A stretch of DNA of 64,000 bases from assembly GCA_946902985.2 (NCBI GenBank), contig OX336394.1, forward strand, positions 276,087,046 through 276,151,045, read 5' to 3'. The stretch comes from Meconema thalassinum (Eukaryota > Arthropoda > Insecta > Orthoptera > Tettigoniidae). Shown one piece after another: positions 54,821 to 62,997 of this stretch. Below the pieces are notes generated by a model. The model saw nothing but the letters and a program-made list of their open reading frames with translations, was not told the origin of the DNA and made no database searches. Positions within the stretch are counted from its first letter, which is position 1. Each line of letters starts with the position of its first letter. The translations under genes and the position numbers were made by a program.

Positions 54821-55358
54821 TTATATTAACAGTGTTGCCATTACATACTATATGATAACAAACATTGACCACATTCATGAATGCAGGCAATTCAGCAAAA
54901 ATTTTACTTGCAGTGCTGTTTGGAGAAACAATCATTTTTATCAGCAATATCAATGTAGCAGACAACTGGTTTTTCGGGGGGGGGGGGGGGGGGGCACTTG
55001 CCCCTGGTGCCCCCCTCTGGATCCGCCACTGCTCCTGATACAATTGTTTGTTGGGTTAATGATCAAATCATACCACCATCTGAGTGAATAGAGTCTTGAA
55101 TGTGTTCTGCCAGAGCTAGACGTTGTTAAATACAAATTTAGATTTCACCATTGCGTTGAGGTCTTGGCGCCCATTAAAACAACATAGCTTAGGCAAAGGT
55201 AAACAGTTACATTTTTCTCCCAACAGTTAGGGCCAGCAAAACTGCTACATTTGTCGCTACCAACATAGGGATAGCAAAACTGCTACAATTGTACGCTCAA
55301 CGTGGAGCAAAGTAAATACCGTTTCGCTTGTCATCCCAGCATAAGCAAACCTGCTACA

Positions 55359-57735
55359 TCACTGAGGTCCTATATCTGTAGATTTAACTTTGTTCGATAC
55401 GGCCAATCGTTTCCCAAATATAACGGTTCGAAAAATAGGAAGAAATTGAGGGCCCCAGAAAATGAAAACGGTGAGAGATGTCAAAAAAATCATAAGGGTT
55501 GAAAAAGTGGCTAATCACTGTGATCTTACACCTGTAGATTTAACTTTGTTAGATACGGCCAACCGTTTCCCAGATATAACTGTTCGAAAAAAAGGATGAC
55601 ATTCAGGGCCCCAGAAAATTAAAACGGTGTGAGATATCAAAACATCATAAGGAGTAAAAAAAGGATGAAATTCAGGGCCCCAAAAAAAGTTCCGGCCCTG
55701 CACCGATTTTAACGCCCGACAACAGAGTTCCTCACAGGCCCGATTTCTTTCCCCGTAACACATTTCAACTCGATATCTTGAAAATTCCGACCTGTAATTT
55801 GCTAAACGTAAATACTTCACGCACATACGTAATTTTCAGGGCCCCAAAAAAAGACAAAGGTGAGGGATATTAAAAAATCGTTATGGGTAAGAAAGTTGCA
55901 TACCGCGGAGATTTTACACCTGTACATTTAACGTTCTTCGATACGACCAACCGTTTCCGAGATATATCGATTCCAAAAGAGTTTCAAATTCAGGGCCCCC
56001 CAAAAAAGACCGGCCCTGTACCGATTTTAACGCCCAAAAATAGGGTTTCTCACAGGCTCGAACTCTTTCATCGCTCCAAATTTCAGCTTGATATCTTGAA
56101 AATTGAGACCTGTGCATTGCTAAACCCAAAAACGTCACGCACATACGTACACATTCAGGTCCCCCCAAAAAAAAGAAAACGGTGAGAGATAACAAAAAAT
56201 CGTTTTGAGTAAAAAAAGTTGCATACCGCGGAGGTCTTACACCTGAACATTTAACGTTTTTCGATACGACCAAACGTTTCCGAGATACATCGATTCCAAA
56301 AAAAAGTTTGAAATTCAGGGCCCCAAAAAAGATCCGCCCCTGCACAGTTTTTAACGCCCGACAATAGGTTTTTTCACATAGTCTACCTCTTTCACCGCTC
56401 TAAATTTCAGCTCAATTTCTTGAAAATTGCGACCTGTACTTCGCTAGAACCAAAAATGTCACGCACAATGGACATATTCAGGGCCACAAAAAAAAGAAAA
56501 CGATGAGAGATAACAAAAAATCGTTATGAGTAACCTGTTTGCATACCGCGGGGATCTTCACCTGTACATTTAACATTTTTCGATACGACCAACCGTTTCC
56601 GAGATATATCGATTCCAAAAAAAAGTTTGATATTCAGGGCCCCCAAAAAAGATCCGTCCCTGCACCGTTTTTAACGCCCGACAATAGATTTTCTCACAGG
56701 GTCTAACTCACCGCTCCAAATTTCAGCTCGATATCTTGAAAATTGCGACCTGTACTTCGCTAAAGCCAAAAATGTCACGCACAATGGACATCTTCAGGGC
56801 CCCAAAAAACGAAAACGGTGAGAGATATCAAAAAATCGTTTTGAGTAAAAAAGTTGCATACCGTGGAGATCTTACACCTGTACATTTAACGTTTTTCGAT
56901 GCGACCAGCCGTTTCTGAGATATATTGATTCCAAAAAAAGGTATGAAATTCAGGGCCTCAAAAAAAGGTCCGGCCCTGCACCGATTTTAACGCCCAACAA
57001 TAGGGTTCGTCACAGGCCCTAACTCTTTCACCGTACCAAATTTCAGCTTGATATCTAAAAATTGCGACCTGTACTTTGCTAAACGCAAAAATGTCACGCA
57101 CAATGCATTTTCAGGGCCCCAAAAAACGAAAACGGTGAGAGATATCAAAAAATCGTTTCGAGTAAAAAAGTTGCATACCGCGGAGATCTTACACCTGTAC
57201 ATTTAACGTTTTTCGATGCGACCAGCCGTTTCTGATATATATAGATTCAAAAAAAAGTTTGAAATTCAGGGCCCCCCAAAAAGATCCGGCCCTGAACCGT
57301 TTCTAACGCCTGACAATAGGTTTCCTCACAGGGTCTAACTCTTTCACCGCACCAAATTTCAGTTCGATATCTTGAAAATTGCGACCTGTACTTCGCTAAA
57401 GACAAATATGTCACGCACAATGGACATCTTCAGGGCCCCAAAAAAGAAAACGGTGAGATATATCAGAAAATCGTTTTGGGTAAAAAAAAGTTGCACACCG
57501 CGGAGATCTTACACCTGTACATTTAACGTTTTTCGATACGACCAGCCGTTTCCGAGATATATCGATTCAAAAAAAAAGGTGAAATTCAGGGCCCCAAAAA
57601 AAGATCCGGCCCTGCACCGATTTTAACGCCCAACAATAGGGTTCGTCACAGGCCCCAACTCTTTCACCGTACCAAATTTCAGCTCGATATCTCGAAAATT
57701 GCGACCTGTACTTTGCTAAACGCAAAAGCGTCACG
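55359..57735 (+). repeat. ~320-bp satellite array, right part
   Basis: GTTGCATACCGCGG or close variants recur at about 55895, 56218, 56538, 56853, 57168 and 57490, that is every 315-323 bp. Each unit carries ATTTAACGTTTTTCGATACG, CGTTTCCGAGATATATCGAT, AGATCCGGCCCTGCACCG and TTTCAGCTCGATATCTTGAA. The first units (55359-55890) are shorter variants. Open frames inside are by-products of the repeat. The array also surrounds the left side of the gypsy insertion (38990-39212). Confidence 0.9.
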
Positions 57736-57808
57736 CACATACGTACATACGTACATACATTCATACATACATACATACATACATACATACATACATACAG
57801 ACAGACAG
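57736..57808. repeat. (CATA)n / (CAGA)n microsatellite ending the satellite
   Basis: ACGTACATACGTACATACATTC passes into pure CATA units and then CAGACAGACAG, at the right edge of the satellite array. Confidence 0.93.
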
Positions 57809-58030
57809 CCTTTTTTTGAAAAAAAAAATCAACTCCGATTTGATTGGTATAGGTTTGAACACTGGGCGACGCTTAGTTTCCGAGATCTCGAATAATCCTA
57901 CCACGGCTATATGAAAGCCTATAGGATCTAGATCAGGCTTTCATAACAAGACGACCCGAGTTTCCAAAGGACCCTAAAAGGTAAAATTTGATCAATGGAT
58001 TGTAGGCTAGTATTATAAAGCTTTTCAAGG
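57809..58030. other. Unassigned, with a short perfect hairpin
   Basis: ATGAAAGCCT and AGGCTTTCAT (about 57910-57943) form a 10-bp stem. No gene was recognised. Confidence 0.4.
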
Positions 58031-58228
58031 GGAGCGTAATGGTGCAGTGGCTTAGCTGCTCGTCAATCACCCGGACGGCCGGAGTTCCAATCCCGGTGAC
58101 AGAGGGGTGGAATTTTCACCTGAAAGATTACGTGGCGTCAGAAAGGGCATCCGGCCTTAAATCCCTGGCCAAAACCAAAATGAACCTGATTGGCTCCGAC
58201 GACCCCAATTAATTGGGTTACGGAGTAG
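58031..58228 (+). repeat. tRNA-derived SINE, family 2
   Basis: A box in TAATGGTGCAGTGGCTTAGC (about 58038-58057) and B box GGAGTTCCAATCCCGG (58081-58096) form a tRNA-like head. The body includes GGCATCCGGCCTTAAATCCC and ends CCCCAATTAATTGGGTTACGG. No TSD was resolved. Confidence 0.65.
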
Positions 58229-58316
58229 AAAGTATTATAAAGCTTTTCAATCAAACAACGGAACTACAGTAGGTCTTTAACTGGTCAATAATAATGTTAT
58301 TGGTTTTAGGTCCCTT

Positions 58317-58515
58317 TTAACTACTGTGGCTTTCAGACACACCGGGGTGCCGGAATTTTTGCCCTGAAGAGGATCTTTGACGTGCCAGTAAATCTACAGA
58401 CACGGTTCCCTCGCATTTATGCACCCTTGAATGCCAACGACTGCGCCAGGATTTGATCCTGCAACCTTGTGCACAGGAAGCGAGAACGTTACCGCTGAGC
58501 CACGGAGCCAGTTGG
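58317..58515 (-). repeat. tRNA-derived SINE, family 3, reversed
   Basis: On the minus strand the head reads TGGCTCCGTGGCTCAGCGGTAACG (A box, here shown split: TGGCTCCGTGGC and TCAGCGGTAACG) and a B box GCAGGATCAAATCCTGGC (58445-58462). The body continues to about 58317. The B box is a slightly altered GGTTCGAATCC. Confidence 0.6.
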
Positions 58516-58554
58516 TTATAAATCAGAAGCATGTCTTGGTAGGATATCTATGCA

Positions 58555-58870
58555 TGGCTTTGGTGGCGTAGTCGGTAGCATGCTGAATTGCTGTGTCCAA
58601 TTTCGCGGGTTCAAACCCAGTCGAAGTCGTCGGGCCCATGTCATAGATTTGTCACGTAAAAGAACTTACAACTACAATTGGTAGTGTGTAGCCAAAATTT
58701 GTAGGCTATTGGGTTAGACACGCTCTAACATGTTCAAACGTACGCCGTTGGTTTTCAGTGACAGTGGCGTCTGGTAGCTTAAGTCGGAACAACTTGACAT
58801 TGAAATTGGCTAACCTACGGGCGTTCATGTTAAATGCCCTGCTATGGCCATTGGCTGCAAATCAAATATA
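58555..58870 (+). repeat. tRNA-derived SINE, family 1
   Basis: Head GGCTTTGGTGGCGTAGTCGG (A box) and GGTTCAAACCC (B box, 58608-58618), followed by the shared body GGGCCCATGTCATAGATTTG and GTCTGGTAGC. Part of the body present in the copy at 8308 is deleted here. Confidence 0.7.
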
Positions 58871-59660
58871 AATATCTATGCATTTTGAAAATTAAAACAT
58901 ACGGTAGGCTAAGTAAACGAAAAAGAAGTCACCTCAAACGCGTGCCGACATTTTAATTTTCAGATGTAGAAAATGGCTTTTTAATAGTCAGAGCTGATAT
59001 AATGAATAAAGATTTTCTCGAATCCTTTGGATGGATAATGCTCACAAACTTATGTGTCTCCGACATGGCTGCTGTGAAGGTACGGTACACAATTGTTATT
59101 GCCGAAATTTTGTCAAATTGGCATTGTATTATTTTGTCAAATTCAGGAATGAAAGGTTTCAAACCGACAGAAAGAATACGAAATACCTACGATTGAGCCA
59201 GTTAAGACCTTAAGATCTTTATATACCTTTCGTTTCACAAATCACACTGGTATTTTTTTACTAATTAACTATAATGTTACTCAGTTTAACGGAATAACTA
59301 GCTTTTGATACGGTTAATAATTTGAAATTATATTATATCCATACTATCAACCCTCCCCGGCTTCGCCTGTTATCTTAAAGGGGTCACTCAGCGTAAGTTT
59401 AAAAGGCGCACGGACGGTAGGTCTCAAGACGCAATTCAGAAAAGCCGAGGTGAACAGCGAAACTCCAAACATTTATAGTCTACTCTTTTCTGAAGTCTTA
59501 ACTCGACACTACTCGACAGTTAAAGCTGGCCGAAGCTGGGGTGATGGACTCGCTCGTAAACTCGCTCCGAAGCTAGTAATTTAAATTTCCACTGAATGGA
59601 GATTGTTGGAAGAAATTAAACGTAAAATCACTTATAGTTGGCGATGTATTAAAGATAAAA
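58871..59660. other. Unassigned interval
   Basis: AT-rich, without motif-bearing frames. 59350-59520 is GC-richer (CCCTCCCCGGCTTCGCCTG, then CAGCGTAAGTTTAAAAGGCG) and may be part of a repeat, but no second copy is in the window. Confidence 0.4.
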
Positions 59661-59825
59661 AAAATACAGTCAGTCTGAAAGACTAGACGTTCTATCATTT
59701 CAAATGACGTATGCTACAGATGCTACACATGTTAGAAAGGATCAGGAGGGCTTCTCGCTTCGCTCGAAACCCCAGGACTCTTTCAACAGACTCCATTACC
59801 CATTAACTTAGGCTGCCCACGCGGG
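59661..59825 (-). repeat. Unique flank of the 44-bp array (inverted copy)
   Basis: Reverse complement of 4716-4855, from the TACAGTCAGTCTGAAAGAC track to GCCCACGCGGGCACC. A second, altered copy of its inner part (CAGGACTCTTACAACAGACT, CCATTAACCATTAGCTTC) lies on the far side of the array at 60571-60660, so the array is bounded by direct repeats. Confidence 0.75.
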
Positions 59826-60570
59826 CACCTCTTTAAGGGTCACCCTGTATTTGAGTCTGACATCTTTTACAACTCTTTAAGAGTCACCCATTATTTGAAT
59901 CTTATATCTTGCAAACCTCTTTAAGGGTCACACTGTATTTGAATTGACTCTAACATACTGTACACCTCGTTAAGTGTAACACTGTAATTTGCTCTGACAT
60001 CCTGCACACCTCTTTAGGAGGCACCCTGTATTCTTATCTGGCATCTTGTATATCTCTTTAGAAGTGTGACATCTTTTACACCTCTTTAGGAGTCACCTTG
60101 TATTCTTGTCTGACATGTTGTGCACCTCTTTAGGAGTCACCCTGTATTCTTCTCTGCCATCTTGAACACCTAATTAAGAGCCACCTTGTATTCTTATCTG
60201 GCATCTTGTATATCTCTTTAGAAGTCACCCTGTATTGTTATCTGGCATCTTGTACTGTATTTTGCTCTGACATCCTGCACACCTCTTTAGGAGGCACCCA
60301 GTATTCTTATATGGCATCTTGTATATCTCTTTAGAAGTCACCTGTATTCTTGTGTGACTTCTTGTACACCTTTTTATGAGTCACCCTGTATTCTTGTCTG
60401 ACATCTTGTGCACCTCTTTAGGAGTCACCCTGTATTCTTCCCTGCCATCTTGTACACCTCTTTAAGAGTCACCTTGTATTCTTATCTGGCGTCTTGTATA
60501 TCTCTTTAGGAGTCACCTTGTATTCTTATCTGGCATCTTGTACACCTCTTTAGGAGTCACCCTGTATTCT
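59826..60570 (-). repeat. 44-bp minisatellite array (copy 2)
   Basis: About 17 units, complement of those at 4104-4715, with CACCTCTTTAGGAGTCACCC recurring. Some units are shortened (for example near 60060 and 60250). Confidence 0.9.
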
Positions 60571-60689
60571 TTTCGCTTCGCTCAAAGCCCCAGGTCGCTC
60601 GACGCCCCAGGACTCTTACAACAGACTCCATTAACCATTAGCTTCTGCTTCCCGCGTGGCTGCATGACGTCACTTCCGTTTCCGTAACG

Positions 60690-60872
60690 CATAACTTAAG
60701 ACTTGAGGCTTTCACGGCCAGCGTTACAAAGTTCATCGATGTATTCCGGGCTTAAGGGCCGTGTTCCAGGGGCTTGTGACGGTCCCGACGTTTCGCCGAA
60801 AACTGCGTCCGGCATTTTCCAGGGTTCCTCTGACTTCGACAGCAGCGAAGCACTCAGTGGAATGGAGTGGCA
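60690..60872 (-). mobile_element. 3' end of the Penelope-like element
   Basis: On the minus strand this reads ATGCCGGACGCAGTTTTCGG, CGAAACGTCGGGACCGTCAC and GCCGTGAAAGCCTCAAG, a style of terminal sequence I associate with Penelope-like elements. It is separated from the coding part by the ORF1-only LINE; the duplicated ATGGAGTGGCA (60862-60872 and 62972-62982) joins the two sides. The exact end of the element is not fixed. Confidence 0.6.
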
Positions 60873-60880
60873 TTTTTTTT

Positions 60881-61361
60881 CGTGGGGGGGGAGCGAAAAG
60901 AGTACCCGCACCCCCCGCGTGGCACCCGACCTTACTACTGGTGCCTCCGACATGCAATTAGTCTACGATAGTAGAAGAGAAAGCATAGGGGATTGGATAG
61001 GAAGGTGTCTTTTAGGACTTTGTGCCTGTCCCATCGCGGTCGCGATCTACCAGGCATAATTAATAGATATTAACATTGGTATATTTTATATATGAGTACA
61101 TATAAATATGTACTCATATATAAGGGTAAGATTGTAGGGCCAGGGAAAACCGCATAGGCAGAAAGGAAAGATTACCTACACGTAAAACCTGGCGGCTTGG
61201 TTATTGCCACATGCAAGGATAATGTGGGTATGGAAATGAGTAGGTTGTTGTTAGTTGGGAGAAGGTATCATGCACCAGATCCATGCCCGTCTTCTCGCCA
61301 TTTCGTCTCCGGGGAATCCGATAGAACTCGGCACTGCTGGGACCAGCGCGGGCCTTGCCGG
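60881..61361 (-). other. 3' UTR of the ORF1-only LINE with a perfect hairpin
   Basis: Non-coding on the minus strand from the ORF stop to the poly-A tail. TATATGAGTACATA and TATGTACTCATATA (about 61088-61121) form a stem of about 16-17 bp with a tiny loop. A 3' stem-loop can serve as the RT recognition site in LINEs, here borrowed from a partner element; that role is inference. Confidence 0.6.
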
Positions 61362-62936
61362 CTACCGAGCAGCGGTACAAGGATCCGGAGAACCTGCGCC
61401 ACTACCCGATCTCCATGGGGTCCCTGGTACCGAGCCTCCGTCACCGGAGAGTGGAGGGGGGGGGGGGGGGTGCCTCGCCTGCCGAAGCAGGGGCCTAGCT
61501 GGCGGTCCATGGGAACGAGCCACCTTCCTCTCTGCTCTTGCCATGGACCTGTAGACGGGGCAACTACGATGGGATGACGGATGGTCACCCATGCAGTTGG
61601 CGCACACCGGCGCGTCCCGCGGCACCGTGCAGCCGGTGTGGTGGTGGCCACCTGAGCACCGGTTACAACGGACTGGAGAGCCGCAGGATCCCTGGGAGTG
61701 GCCCCATCTCAGACAGCGAAAACACTGTAAAAGCTGGCCTGAGCGGGGCTTCATACTACCTGACTGTAGCGGCTGTCCCTGGCTGCGGCTGGTGGCCTCG
61801 CGGCGTCCTGGCTCCCCCTCTTGGGAACGCTGCGGGCGACGGTCCTCTGGGCTGCTGCGCTTCTTCTTCTTCCGCTGCTTTGGGGCCGTCCTGGTGGCCC
61901 CGGCCGTCTCTGGAGTCCCCTGCCTGGTGGTGGTGGCGGGCGCGAGTTGCCCCGCTAAAGGCCCCATCTGGGGCTCTAATAACCGGTCCTCCTCCTGGTT
62001 GGCGGGCGCGAGTTGCCCCGCTAATGGCACCGCCTGAGGTGCTGGTTGTGATGCCTGCGTCGCGACGTCCGTCTGGGTTGCCGCGTCCTCGTAGCTGCCT
62101 GTCCTGAAGCGAAGGATCTGCGGAGGTTGCCCCGCCTGCATGCCTGGGATCGCCACGACCTGCCAGGTCGTGCTCAAGGGCCCGATGCATCCCGGCGGGT
62201 ATGGCCTGACCATGACCCCAGTAGGCAGGTAGGCCTCGATGTTCTCGCCTCGGCGTGCAGCTTTTCCCGTCAGTCTGTGATAACAGTCGTTCAGGCACTG
62301 CTTGATGTCCTCGCGTTCGTGTTCCTGGCTGCATTCAGGCCTGTAATAGATAAACAGAGCCCAGTGGCTGGGGTCGTAGCCACATGCTTGCTCGGAGCCT
62401 GGGGAAGTGGCCCCAGGGTGCCCATGCACGGTGTCCGAGCTAACATCGCTCGCCCAGCTGAAACTGGCTTCCGGGCTGCTGCTGACGTCCGGTCGCGGGG
62501 AGCTAGCCGGTCCTGGCGTCCGACTCTTCTCGGACTCGGCTAGCTCAGAGGGCCCTGGGGACGCGTCGGTTGGCTCGGACCGCAGGGTCACCTGCGTTAT
62601 GTCCGGGCTACCTGTGCTCCCCGGGCCGGGAGCTACTCCAGCGTTGCGTGCGCCAGCCGGGATTAGAGGCACCCGCACCTCTTCAACGGCTGGCGGCTTC
62701 TGCGCCGCTGACGTCTTCTCACCAAGGGCCTGCTGGCGCGCCCGCGTGACCGGAGGTGAGGGCCCTGTGGAGGCTAGCTCCCCTCTACCTCTCCGGGCGC
62801 GGTTGCGCCTGCCCTGGCCCCTGGCTGGTTCGCCAGTCCGCCGCTGCTTCCTCCACTCGATGGTCCCGCTGCTTGTCGTCTCCATCCTGGTAAGCTGATA
62901 CAACAACTTAGGCTGGTCTGCTGCTGCCACTGGCAA
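61362..62936 (-). CDS. ORF1 (gag-like) protein with three CCHC zinc knuckles
   Basis: 524 codons without interruption from the ATG at 62936; a second Met lies at residue 18. The N-terminal 180 residues are Pro/Ser/Ala-rich and basic, probably disordered. The middle (185-280) is the most structured part: HWALFIYYRPECSQEHERED and CLNDCYHRLTG. The PLAGQLAPA motif is repeated at 304-312 and 325-333. A Lys/Arg patch (353-361) is followed by three knuckles: CFRCLRWGHSQGSC (405-418), CNRCSGGHHHTGC (424-436) and CANCMGDHPSSHRSC (445-459). Triple CCHC is typical of jockey/R1/I-group ORF1 proteins, which bind element RNA and form particles. The clade was not resolved. High GC makes antisense frames long; they are shadows. 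Confidence 0.85.
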   Translation of the reverse strand: MPVAAADQPKLLYQLTRMETTSSGTIEWRKQRRTGEPARGQGRRNRARRGRGELASTGPSPPVTRARQQALGEKTSAAQKPPAVEEVRVPLIPAGARNAGVAPGPGSTGSPDITQVTLRSEPTDASPGPSELAESEKSRTPGPASSPRPDVSSSPEASFSWASDVSSDTVHGHPGATSPGSEQACGYDPSHWALFIYYRPECSQEHEREDIKQCLNDCYHRLTGKAARRGENIEAYLPTGVMVRPYPPGCIGPLSTTWQVVAIPGMQAGQPPQILRFRTGSYEDAATQTDVATQASQPAPQAVPLAGQLAPANQEEDRLLEPQMGPLAGQLAPATTTRQGTPETAGATRTAPKQRKKKKRSSPEDRRPQRSQEGEPGRREATSRSQGQPLQSGSMKPRSGQLLQCFRCLRWGHSQGSCGSPVRCNRCSGGHHHTGCTVPRDAPVCANCMGDHPSSHRSCPVYRSMARAERKVARSHGPPARPLLRQARHPPPPPPLSGDGGSVPGTPWRSGSGAGSPDPCTAAR

Positions 62937-62997
62937 GGTGTCCTTCCTCTAACGATTCAGAGACAACCTCCATGGAGTGGCAGTTCGTTTCACCCCA

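Larger units (their letters stand above)
52658..55031 (-). mobile_element. hAT transposon remnant
   Basis: Ends CAGTGGCGGATCCAGAG and CTCTGGATCCGCCACTG are perfect inverted repeats of 17 bp. CTCCTGAT is duplicated (52650-52657 and 55032-55039), the 8-bp TSD of hAT elements, and the other LTR has the empty site near 40377. The interior keeps only the C-terminal part of a transposase and a Helentron-like element (53160-54634). A G-run (54967-54993) lies near the right end. It is an internally deleted copy that cannot mobilise itself. Confidence 0.93.
39213..55358 (+). mobile_element. Ty3/gypsy LTR retrotransposon with nested insertions
   Basis: LTRs at 39213-40704 and 51482-55358 (the latter carrying a 2.4-kb insertion) start TGTAACGTG and end GCTACA. 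TCAC is duplicated at 39209-39212 and 55359-55362. Gene order is gag, protease, RT, RNase H, integrase, which defines Ty3/gypsy. No envelope frame is seen. Pol is split by a copia element, carries one in-frame stop, and gag has one frameshift, so this copy is dead. It inserted into a ~320-bp satellite array. Confidence 0.93.
51482..55358 (+). repeat. 3' LTR of the gypsy element, interrupted by a hAT remnant
   Basis: 51482-52657 plus 55040-55358 match the 5' LTR. The gap is the hAT element with its 8-bp TSD. Few differences from the 5' LTR were noted. Followed by TCAC (55359-55362), the element TSD. Confidence 0.92.
60873..62971 (-). mobile_element. ORF1-only non-LTR retrotransposon (half-LINE), GC-rich
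   Basis: 2099 bp flanked by an 11-bp TSD, ATGGAGTGGCA (60862-60872 and 62972-62982). On the minus strand it ends in eight A's (T-run 60873-60880), the poly-A tail of target-primed insertion. It contains one long gag-type frame, then about 480 bp of 3' UTR, and no endonuclease or reverse transcriptase. Its high GC and a different style from all neighbours mark it as a recent visitor. Elements with ORF1 only are known elsewhere (HAL1 in mammals, HeT-A in flies); relation to them is not claimed. Confidence 0.8.

Noticed and set aside
55883..57895. Several 60-140-codon frames in the satellite
   Set aside because: They repeat with the ~320-bp unit and carry no domain; they are products of the repeat.
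58953..59213. Host exon in 58953-59213
   Set aside because: Open frames on both strands are short, without splice context or domain similarity that I can recognise.
61538..62543. Long plus-strand frames opposite the ORF1 gene
   Set aside because: GC-rich DNA opens antisense frames by chance; the minus-strand frame has three zinc knuckles and fits the TSD and poly-A orientation.
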